Assembly (NCBI GenBank): GCA_014218235.1
Contig: CM024756.1
Location: 74,708,152 to 74,772,151 of the forward strand
Reading direction: 5' to 3'
Origin: Colocasia esculenta
Taxonomy: Eukaryota; Streptophyta; Magnoliopsida; Alismatales; Araceae
Length of the DNA stretch: 64,000 nt
Positions 56,038 to 64,000 of this stretch are shown piece by piece. The notes beneath the pieces were generated by a model. That model saw only the letters and a program-made list of their open reading frames with translations, was not told the origin of the DNA and did not search any database. Numbering within the stretch: the first letter of the stretch is position 1; every line of letters starts with the position of its first letter. The position numbers and the translations under genes are program-made.

Positions 56038-57720
56038 ATGGAAAATCTCTTTAATCTGCATGAATTCTCTATTATAATTTATGAGAAATCACCAGTCTCA
56101 CTTTCATTAAGTTTTTCAAAGGAAGCACAAAGAAAATGAGCAAAAGAAATTCACAAGTACTTTATGGAAAAGAAGAGCCTCAATGAATCCAGAAAATCAA
56201 CAATTCAGAAGGTTGTGGCTCTCACTGCACACTCTAATTGCTCAGAGCATTCTTCATCCTCTTCAAAACACAAGAAATCAAATGGGTCTACAAGGTCAGG
56301 TACATCCATTCTAGACTCATCTATATATTCTAACTATGATTCTGATGAAGATGAAGGAATGTCTCATGATAGATTGATTGAATTCTGTGAAAAGATGCAA
56401 AATCTTAATGCAAAGTTGAACACTAAAAATAGAGACTTGAAAAAGACTTTAAACATTGGCAAGAAGAAAATAAGAATTCGAAAAATGAAGTTGATAAATT
56501 AAATTCTGAGAAAGAGAATTGGAAGATGAAGTCCAAATCTGTGAAAATAAATTGAATGGATTGAAAGAAAACCATGAGCTATTAAAATCAAAAGTCATTG
56601 ATCTGGAAAATGAAAATGGAAAATTGATTGATCTCAATGAAAACTTCAAATTTGATAATGATCAATTAAACAAACAGATTTCTAACATGGCTCATGATCA
56701 TCAAATAAATGAGAGATGGAAACAACTTGTTGAAGAAAACAGTCATCTAAAAAGGAAGATTGAATGCTTGTTCCATGACAAACCATTGGACAATGAATGT
56801 AGCAATTTGAGTAATAAAAATGCCGATTTGGAAAAACAAATTGCTCAATTTGAAAATGAAAAGAACAAGATGAAAAATGATTTGGATGTCATGCTAAACA
56901 AGATTCAAATTTCAAAAAAAGAAGTTGTTGCATTAAAAGTTGGAAAACATAAGCTTCAACATGAATTGAAAAATACTAAATACACAAGTCTTGCTTCTGT
57001 GAGAGACAAGAAAAATGAAAATAAAAAAAATCAACATTTGTTAAAGCTGTTGTGAACAAGAACTCTGCTATTTCTAATGAAAAACTAGTGAAAGTTCTTG
57101 TTCAGAAACAGACAGAGAAAAAGAAAAATGCTACTGTCAAGAAGATTCATCTACTTCCTCCATCAGTCCAAGAAGCTCCAAGACAAGTCTCAAATTCACA
57201 TTATGCCAAGAGCCACCAAAAAGTACCTCCTTCTCCTCATGGAAAGCCTCCTCACATGAAAAGGAGAACCCAACAAATGCATACATGCCAAGGTAAGTAC
57301 CAGGTAAGAAATGTCTCATTTGCTTTAACTGTAATAAACCTGGTCATCTTGCCAAACATTGTTGGATTAGAGATCAACATTTCCATAAATATGCCAAATC
57401 AATCCAGTGCTTCACATGTCATAAATTTGGGCATACTTCTAGGGAATGATGGCATAGAATTGATAATCTTGTGCATGCTCCCATGTTTCATGTTAATGTA
57501 CATAGGAATAAAGATCATGTTCATGCTGAAAACACTCAGAAATTCTATGTACATGAAAAAGGAACTGTTGCACAAAAGATCTCTTCTAAATTTCATGTTA
57601 AAAATCCAAAAATTAGAAAACTTCATGAAAACATAGATGCATTGAGCAAGGCAAAAAGAAAATTGGAACTAATTCTGCTCATAGTTCTGTCAATGAAAGA
57701 AATACATCTACATAAAAAAT
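56038..57720 (+). pseudogene. gag: Copia D gag-like gene: coiled coil plus two zinc knuckles, no capsid
   Basis: First ATG after the primer-binding site is at 56038 (MENLFNLHEFSII), but that frame stops at 56138. The main frame begins at 56164 (MEKKSLNESRKSTIQKVV), with an acidic segment SNYDSDEDEGMSHDRLIEF. A long coiled coil follows at 56519-57055 (LIDLNENFKFDNDQLNKQ, VEENSHLKRKIECLFHDKPL), nearly parallel to C. 57052-57300 is a basic Pro-rich linker. Knuckle 1 CFNCNKPGHLAKHC is at about 57320-57362. Knuckle 2 CFTCHKFGHTSRE then stop (57411-57450) has lost its last Cys. A final basic segment runs to 57720. UBN2 capsid domain absent. Confidence 0.75.
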
Positions 57721-58133
57721 AAAAGCATTTTGGATTCAAAAATCTTTATTGCACTCTAACATTGATTTCATTGCAGGACCCAAGCAAGTGTGGGTCCCAA
57801 AACTAGCTTGATCAGCAAGCTGAGAAGTCTTGCAGTCATACATTGTAAATGGATTCAAGATATTGACTGTGCAAGGCAAGAAATGATTGGAGAACACAGG
57901 TAAAATTTTTGAAAAGCAATTGATGTCCTTTCAGGTAAAACTTCTTTATCATTTAAAATTTGAATTGCCTGAATTGAAATGAATGCTTAATTTTTATCTG
58001 AAAAATGAGAAATGTGTTTCAATGGTACTCCCAACAATGAACTTTGTGTCATAACAATTGGAATCATGTTTGTGTTATCATGCTTGCTTAACTGTGCCCA
58101 TGATTCTGTGTGCATATCAACTACTTTGACTTT

Positions 58134-58228
58134 ATGATATATCAAATGATGACATGTGGAAAAACAAGTTATGCTTGTTTGAAAGCTATCATTATGCATG
58201 AGTAAAATACTCCGCCAAGTACCAGATG
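58134..58228 (+). other. 95-nt conserved structured RNA motif (D copy 1)
   Basis: P1 AATGATGA (58145-58152) with TCATTAT (58189-58195), P2 AAACAAG (58162-58168) with CTTGTTT (58174-58180), P3 GAGTA (58200-58204) with TACTC (58208-58212). Relative to other copies, P1 has G-C changed to A-T, P2 has G-C changed to A-T and P3 has A-T changed to T-A, all paired changes. Confidence 0.75.
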
Positions 58229-58404
58229 TCATGTTATGCTTAAAGCTAATTGTGTGCATAATCATGTGTAAATGCTTGCTAGCTTTTTCATTCTATGCAC
58301 ATATTAAGGGGGAGTAAATTTGAAAAAGTGCAAAAAATGTTCTTGAAAATGCAATGAATTCCATGCTAAAACTAAAGAATAATTGACCTTTTTGCAGTGA
58401 CTAT

Positions 58405-58499
58405 GCGGTATATCAAATGGTGAAATGTGAAAGGACACGTTAGGCTTGTCTGGAAACTCTCATCATGCGTGAGAAAAACTCTCCTCCAAGTATCAATAG
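58405..58499 (+). other. 95-nt conserved structured RNA motif (D copy 2)
   Basis: P1 AATGGTGA with TCATCAT, where the fourth pair is G-C instead of G-U. P2 GGACACG with CTTGTCT has one mismatch. P3 is GAGA with TCTC. Same length as the others. Confidence 0.7.
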
Positions 58500-58832
58500 T
58501 TTTTTCCTGCATAAAAGGTATCAAGAAAAATGAAAATCTCAAAAACTTTATTTTAAGTCTTTGAAACTTTTCTCCTTCAATAAATTGCATGTTAATGCAT
58601 GCTTGATGATGTTCATATTCTTTATGTGCAAACTACTTTCAATGAACATATCTGAATTGCTTGAATGATCATTTTATATCATGCATATCTTATAGGAAGT
58701 GAGTCAAAAGAATCTTTGAGTGAAATGCTGAAGAAATATTCTTTCATATATGATTTATCAACAACTCCCATTCAGTTTGTTGACAAATGTTCTTGCAAAT
58801 GAATTCCTCACTCTCACATTGCTTTGGCATTC

Positions 58833-58927
58833 TTGGTATATCAAATGGTGAATTGAAGAAAGACAAGTCAGGCTTGTCTGGACTCTTTCACTATGCGTCA
58901 GTATATGTCTCCGCCAAGTATCAAGAG
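58833..58927 (+). other. 95-nt conserved structured RNA motif (D copy 3)
   Basis: P1 AATGGTGA with TCACTAT, P2 AGACAAG with CTTGTCT (loop TCAGG), P3 reduced to GCG / CGC with AG / CT. The following bases (ATATGCAATTGTTGAGGGGG) match those after the A copy, so this copy is closest to A. Confidence 0.75.
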
Positions 58928-60072
58928 CCTCATATGCAATTGTTGAGGGGGAGTTTCTATTTTCCAATAAAACATTCAAGTTCATTCTGCTTTCACTTCA
59001 TTCCATTCTTATTCCTCCTACAATCTTCATGTTCACCTTGTGAGGGGGAGTTACATGAAAGGGGGAAGTCATTGTTGCATTCCTTGATCTTACTTGTCTA
59101 TTTTGAACCCCAAAATGATCAGAATTTTTGAGTCCTTGTGCTATTTTCTTATGAGAGAATTAAAACATTGAAACTAAACTCATTGTGCATTTAGTTTAAT
59201 TTCAAAGATTCAGTAGCTTTTCAAGGTTAAACAATCTTAATACTGAATGTCTTTAAAATGACTTGCAAAACACTTGTAGGCACATGAGTGGCTTTACTAT
59301 TTAACATGTGTATGTTTAAGCTTCATTTTTACCATGTGTTAAGTATAATTTATCTAAATTCATAGTCATGACTTGTCTGGTCAAAGCAAACATATTCCTG
59401 CAAAACATCAAAAGAAAATGATCAAAATGATCAACAATCTGGAAAGATACAAACAGAGCAATGCTAATTCTTGAACCACTGAGTAACCGGGTCATTTCAC
59501 CTAAAAAGTGATTTATTTCGCGTCAAAAAGTGGAAATCAAAGTTTTCAACTCTGTATAAGATACTGAAAGTTAAACCACTGACTAATTAGGAGATCTTGC
59601 ATCTGATCAATGTGATCTCTTGCACTGAAAAGTGAGATTTAACTAATTTATTCTTGTACTCTTTCCCAGTTAAAAATGAAAGAAAATCAATTTGTCAGGA
59701 TGGAAAAGCTTAAGATCTTAATAAAGTTCATGCATATTGAGTTTTGACCTATTATTCTACATTGTGATAAAATTAAAGCTCCTAGCATCCTTGTTAAATA
59801 TTTCTACTCATTCATATAGGTCACTCTACTTCACATTTGCATCATTATTTTAACTACATTCAGATCATTATATCTTGCAATACATTGTGTTGAGTGTGTC
59901 TTGTGATTAAACTTTGTGGCACAATACCAAAAACACAATCATTTCTCTCATGTGTCAATATCACTTTGTCTCATTTATTTTGATCATTTCTGACCATTCC
60001 TTACTCCATTTCATTTCTTGATCTCCTACTATTCTTTGTTTCTCTCTCTTATCTATCATTTTGATGCTGTCA

Positions 60073-60278
60073 AAAAGGGGGAGAAAGGTCTCTAGGGGGA
60101 GAAAGGTCTCTAGTGGGAGAAAGTTCTTTAAAGGAGAAAGGTATCTAGGGGGAGAAATGTCTCTAGGGGGAGAAAGGTCAAAGGGTGTATATGGTCAAAG
60201 GGGGAGTTATTGTAGTCAAGGGAGTCAAGATATTGGGAGATTGTGCATATGTTTTGTCATCATCAAAAAGGGGGAGAT
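60073..60278 (+). other. Expanded polypurine array and 3' polypurine tract of D
   Basis: About six tandem variants of GGGGGAGAAAGGTCTCTA (18-19 bp) at 60073-60185, begun by TGTCAAAAAGGGGGAGAAAGG at 60067. The true tract AAAAAGGGGGAGAT at 60265-60278 lies directly before the LTR, preceded by GTCATCATC. The array looks like an amplification of the second polypurine tract seen once in A, B and C. Confidence 0.7.
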
Positions 60279-61468
60279 TGTTGGGTTGAGTGTGTTTTGG
60301 AATTTCCTAAAGTTGTATTTTAATGATATCCAATGAACATCACTCATACTTTGATTTTGATGATGACATATTGTGATTTTAATGATGACATACTTTGATT
60401 TTAATGATGACATATTGTGATTTTGATGATGATATGTTGAACATGTTGTACTTTCTATACATATCACAATAATGCTTAAACAACATGTTTTTAATGTTTA
60501 ATATCTCATATTTTAATGATAATATCTTGTACTAATGATTTATGTGTTAATTTTGCAGGTGTATACAGATTTTGTCTTGGTTGTGTCGACACACCCCTTA
60601 CTGTTGTCGACATAGTGTTTCAAACCCTAAGGCAAAATGATGAAGAAAAGGTCAAGTGGTGTCGACACAGGATCAAGTAGTGTCGACACTAGTCCCAGTT
60701 CCCAAAGAACCAGTTGATAGGTCTGTACTGTGTGTCGACACAGCCTCACGTAGTGTCGACACTAGATCCAGTTCCCAGAAGACCTATTAGGCAGTTCTGG
60801 ACAGTGTGTCGGACACAGCCTGAAGTAGTGTCGACACTAGTGACTCTTCCCAGAGATCCAATTCTGCCAGTTTGGGACAGTGTGTCGAAACACTCTGTAG
60901 TCAGTGTCGACACACTCCGACTAAAACTCAACTTTGTGAAATCATCTAGACAGTGGCAGCTTGGGGTTTTAAGGGGATGTGCCTAGGTTTTGTGCCCACG
61001 TACCCTAAGGCTACTTTTGGACATATTGGGCATAAAACCATGTGGTCCTCCAAAGTACCCCCATGCAAGACAAGAGCTGAGAGCTTTCTGGAAAATGGCA
61101 AGAGAGAGCGGGAAAGAGGCATCTGCATCCAGAGGAGCAGAGCAGCGCCGCTAGGGGAGAAGAAGGAGATAAGATAGAGAATAAGAAGGAGAATAAGAGG
61201 GGAGAAAAAGAAGGAGAGAAGAGGAGGAACCGAGATTGCAGGAGTGCTGGTCCGAAAAGAGATGCAGCCGAGTTTGTAATTGGTCAGAGTCCTGGATTTT
61301 TGGGGATATGTGTATGTGTTCTACACAGATCTCCCAATTCTATTTGTCCTGACAAATTCTATTGTATTGAGATAGATCGTGCTAGACGATCTATTCTCTA
61401 AGGGTGCTTGGTCTAGCAGGACTTGGATCTTTCGTGGTCTAAAGGTTGGAGTCGTAGTGCTCCGGTTG
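60279..61468 (+). repeat. Copia D 3' LTR, truncated
   Basis: Aligns with 54133-55318 of the 5' LTR, including all ten palindrome positions and the purine microsatellite, and stops inside the first hexaloop hairpin at GTGCTCCGG. The last about 500 bp (rest of the hairpin array, U5 block) are missing and replaced by region E. Confidence 0.85.
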
Positions 61469-61900
61469 AATTCTTCTTTTTTTTTTTAGGAAGAACAGAC
61501 ACAACAAGATAATGAGCACAACAATTACAATAATCAAGCAACATATACACAGCTCAGAGATGAAAACAAACCCTCGGGTAGGAAGGTGACATTCGGGATG
61601 ACTGCGACCATGTCGCGTCGCAGCGCCCTGTCGCGACATAGTCGCGTCAGATCGCGGCGTCGCGACTCGGATAGAGCTCGGAAAGGCCAGGAAACAGGGA
61701 GTTCACGCTTATCTAAGACACCTAGACTAACACTAGGACTCCTAAACCTCTTCTAACCTTATCCTAACACCTAGTTCGGGATTAGAGTGGGTTTCTAACT
61801 CTTAGGACTATATAAATAGAGGGTGGGGGTTATAATCCCGCAGCTAACCCTGGCATCCTCTGCTCTTCAAATTCAAGTCTCTTCTTCCTCTCTTGCAACC
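61469..61900 (+). promoter_or_regulatory. Region E promoter: CG palindromes and TATA box
   Basis: 61602-61623 is a perfect 7-bp stem CTGCGAC / GTCGCAG with an 8-nt loop. 61629-61638 is the palindrome TGTCGCGACA and 61659-61666 is GTCGCGAC. A strong TATA box TATATAAATA at 61809-61818 follows about 140 bp later, and an ATG at 61901. The arrangement parallels the U3 regions of the LTRs above. 61480-61492 is a T-run. It may be an LTR or other promoter of an unrecognised element; no LTR boundary could be fixed. Confidence 0.55.
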
Positions 61901-63209
61901 ATGAAGAGGAATTATTCGGCTTTTGTAGAAGATATCCCCCCTTACTCCGCCCAAAAGCTACTAGGGAGACGTACGCCGATCTGAAGCAAATCTCTCCGCC
62001 ATTCCGGGGCATATCTACATGCGTCGGGAGCTCCAAGTAAGTGGCCTTCCTTCCTGAGATTCTGAAACTTTCTGCACTGTTCTATTTGCTGTTTTGACTC
62101 TTCTCTTTTCTCCTCTTTTCCCTCCGTTCTTCATGTCTCTTCTTCTATCTCAGATCCTCCCTGGCCAACGACGATTCTCAAAGATGCCATGGCTGGTACC
62201 CATGCGCGAGCTACTACCGCCCACGTCTATTGGTCACCTGAAGGAGTGGGGGCTGTCCACTGTCTTCGTGCTGGCCAAAAACTACAACAAACTAGTGCAT
62301 GTGTGGGAGAGCGTCACAGCCATGGTGGAGCTATAGCATCCACAAACCAACTCGTACATCTTTCCAGAAGTTGAAGCGACGATCGTTTTGGCAGTGTTGG
62401 AGATCATGCTTGGCCTCCCACGCTATCAAAGAGGCGAAGAATCGACAATCTCCTACACCGTGTAGCAGGTCAATTCGTGGAGCATACTTGGCGTACATCA
62501 CCACAAAGAAAAATGATTTCTACTCCATGACTAGTGGTATGCACATCCATCTCCTTCCAATTGCTCAGTGGATTACTTCCCAGTGTAAGCGGCGACCACC
62601 AACTACACCGCCATTGCCAAGGCAGCCGCCATATGCATTTGCGGCATCATACTCTTCCGGGAATCCGACGGCGTCATCTCTTTTGGCAATCTTAGCATCA
62701 TTGATTCTATTTCGAAGGTATGAAAATTGGGCAAGCTATCTTGGGTTTTCTGTATGCTGGCCTAAACCTCTGCAGCAGTCGGGGGGCCTTTCTACGGATC
62801 GATCGTCGCCCTCGAACTATGGATGGGGATGCACATCCAATTCCGGGCGGTGGAAAACCCGAGCATAGAATGCAAGACAATGCTGAACCATCCGTTGGCA
62901 TACGGGGGCGGACGACTTCACATGAGCACCCGGGCTTGGTGTAAACGGCTCAAGTGAAGGGCATACAAGCATGGCGCCAGTACCTCCGAAGCCTGACACC
63001 GGCCGCGATGGAAGGAGGGAAAAGACATCGGCGGAGATTCATCATGAAGGAAACGCCAAGCAGAGCGTCGGAGCTCACGATGGCGGATGGAGGAGCCTTC
63101 GATCGAGGAGGAAGTGCCCGAGGTCGGGATGGAAGAAGAGGAGGAGGAGAAGAGGCTCGGGTCGCGAATGTGGAGAGGAACGGAAGAGACGAGCCAAGCC
63201 ATGAAATCG
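61901..63209 (+). pseudogene. Spliced transposon-type gene with mobile-domain-like protein (broken)
   Basis: ATG at 61901 (MKRNYSAFVEDIPPYSAQKL). A GTAAGT donor at 62037-62042 and a pyrimidine-rich acceptor CTTCTTCTATCTCAG ending at 62153 define a 117-bp intron. Exon 2 reads GHLKEWGLSTVFVLAKNY, TNSYIFPEVEATIVLAVLEI, AICICGIILFRESDGVISF, AILGFLYAGLN and ALELWMGMHIQF, then an acidic tail and a second donor GTAAGT at 63210. The block order (F-P-E-x-E, then Gly-Leu-Pro, then ILF...G-VIS-F) resembles plant mobile-domain / DUF7745-type proteins of retroelements; I infer this by eye. At least four single-base frame breaks and one stop (62464 area). Confidence 0.45.
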
Positions 63210-63650
63210 GTAAGTAACTATCCTTAAAAACCTTGAATGATAGTAGAGTGGAGGTAGACGGAGCCGCTGGAGGGCGAATGTAGGGCGAAACGCCATGAAA
63301 AAGAGGATCAAACAAGAGGGCTCCGGCCGGTTTGACTCTGAGAACGCGTTAGCACGACCCGCCGCGACATGGTGTCGCGGCGGGGGGGGCGTCGCGACAG
63401 TGACGCGGCGCCTGGGACGGACGCGACCTTATCGCGGCCGGATGGGGACGCGATAAGGGCGCGGTGTCCCGCACCGACGCGACAAGGTCGCGACTGCCAC
63501 AGCTGCTGCGACTCTGCCTAACACATAATATAGGCATCAAATTGAACTTGAACGAATTTTGCATGGTGAAATGAGGGCTCGAGTGTCATGGACACTGGTG
63601 GTAGCTGCTTTCCTAGCCTTCCCCCTTTCTAGCGAGAGCGAGTAGAGGAG
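63210..63650 (+). other. Intervening sequence with strong CG inverted repeats
   Basis: Starts with a GTAAGT donor. 63358-63384 is a perfect 12-bp stem with a 3-nt loop (CGCGACA-TGG-TGTCGCG core). Further TCGCGAC / GCGCGG words continue to 63510, including CGCGACCTTATCGCGG and CGCGACAAGGTCGCGAC. No ORF. It could be an intron of the preceding gene or the promoter of the next unit. Confidence 0.5.
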
Positions 63651-64000
63651 ATGGGGTTCGGGGAGATCATTAGGATCGAGAGAATGAGGGTGGACCCGGC
63701 CCCTACCCAGGCCCTGCTGAGCAGGTGGGACGCAGAGGAGAGTGCCTTTGCATTTCCCATGGGGCACATGATCCCCAGCCTGGAGGATGTGAGCGGATCA
63801 TAGGGCTCAGAGTTATGGGGGGCGGCAGTGAGCGGTTACACCTACCACTGTTATCACGACCTAGTCGAGCACCTCCTAGACCTCCCAGTAGAGCGAGGTC
63901 CTCCTAGTGCCTACGGTAGCATTGCAGGAGAGTCGGGCTTGTATGGGGTGGGGAAGAAGAATGCAGGGGAGAGTGAGGATGAGTACCTGGCGAGGTAGCT
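63651..64000 (+). pseudogene. Plant mobile domain (PMD-type) fragment
   Basis: From ATG 63651: MGFGEIIRIERMRVDPAPTQ, then ALLSRWDAEESAFAFPMGHM, then IPSLEDV; after a one-base shift RIIGLRVMGG, and after another SGYTYHCYHDLVEHLLDLPV. The pattern (W, then F-x-F-P-x-G, then SLEDV-x-R-I-x-GLRV) is typical of the plant mobile domain carried by several plant transposons and by MAIN-like host genes. The window ends shortly after. Only two single-base changes break it, so sequence error is possible. Confidence 0.6.

Larger units (their letters stand above)
57721..60278 (+). other. D non-coding region (structured motifs, purine tracts)
   Basis: 2.5 kb without a convincing gene. It holds three 95-nt motifs (58134-58228, 58405-58499, 58833-58927), sense GGGGGAGT tracts at about 58306, 58943, 59041 and 59056, ACTGAGTAAC motif copies at 59475-59539 and, weaker, 59575-59640, a purine-tract array at 60073-60185 and the 3' polypurine tract at 60265-60278. 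Small ORFs here, such as 58787-59131, derive from the 95-nt motif region and vary between copies. Confidence 0.6.
54133..61468 (+). mobile_element. Copia element D (non-autonomous, plus strand)
   Basis: 5' LTR 54133-55842, primer-binding site 55845-55859, gag-like gene 56038-57720, non-coding 57721-60278 with three copies of the 95-nt motif, polypurine tract 60265-60278, 3' LTR 60279-61468 (truncated by region E). The internal region is 4.4 kb and has no pol. The LTR, the gag and the non-coding motifs are all related to A and C. D inserted into the 5' LTR remnant of C. Target duplication cannot be checked because the right end is lost. Confidence 0.85.

Noticed and set aside
58134..58927. Hammerhead-type ribozyme (retrozyme) as explanation of the 95-nt motif
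   Set aside because: I looked for the CUGANGA and GAAA core elements in all five copies and did not find them in the needed arrangement; other ribozyme classes were not matched by eye.

Overview
This window is repeat-dense flowering-plant nuclear DNA. I see no ordinary host gene. Nearly every base belongs to nested LTR retrotransposons of two superfamilies, plus one end of a CACTA DNA transposon and a 100-N assembly gap (29967-30066). The primer-binding sites match the 3' end of plant initiator tRNA-Met, and the elements carry GT-AG introns, TATA boxes and plant-specific transposon domains. This points to a large-genome angiosperm; I cannot name the species. I use local names: copia elements A, B, C and D; gypsy elements G1, G2, G3 and solo LTR S; and E for the last region.

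Layout, left half. 1-2418 is the gag, leader and LTR of G1 (minus). Copia A (minus, 2419-29697) lies in that LTR. It has a 1.58-kb LTR, a decayed gag-pol, and a third ORF with a plant-transposon-protein domain (SIRE-like organisation). A's 5' LTR is split by the G3 remnant (14242-29054, LTR about 4.1 kb with a 1-kb internal tandem duplication). G3's LTR in turn holds G2 (14608-25204), a nearly complete chromodomain gypsy element with 2.87-kb LTRs. The right end of A is cut by the CACTA terminus at 29698.

Layout, right half. After the gap lies copia B (plus, 30067-47374), also SIRE-like, whose 3' LTR contains solo LTR S (41557-45224, target duplication ACAAA). 47375-47712 is a gypsy LTR scrap. 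47713-50232 is a large inverted repeat of the LTR of copia C. C (minus) and D (plus, 54133-61468) are non-autonomous relatives of A: they keep a coiled-coil/zinc-knuckle gag-like protein and lack pol. Region E (61469-64000) carries a TATA box, splice signals and two plant-mobile-domain-type coding fragments.

The most interesting content is non-coding. (1) A 95-nt motif is present five times (A once, C once, D three times) with no length change, and substitutions preserve three predicted RNA stems. (2) The LTRs of A, C and D carry an array of perfect TGTCGACA-centred palindromes about 85-120 bp upstream of the TATA box, and downstream of TATA a run of short hairpins; in D these share a CGTCGT hexaloop while their stems change in a compensating way. 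(3) Other LTR families here (B, G2, G3, E) carry their own clusters of short inverted repeats, often upstream of a TATA box. (4) The gypsy-type solo LTR S contains a copy of the copia U3 palindrome module in inverted orientation. Together these suggest recurrent acquisition, and possibly exchange, of palindromic promoter modules among unrelated LTR retrotransposons.

Most coding regions are broken by single-base indels, and LTR pairs also differ largely by single-base indels. Part of the apparent decay may therefore be consensus error in a long-read assembly.
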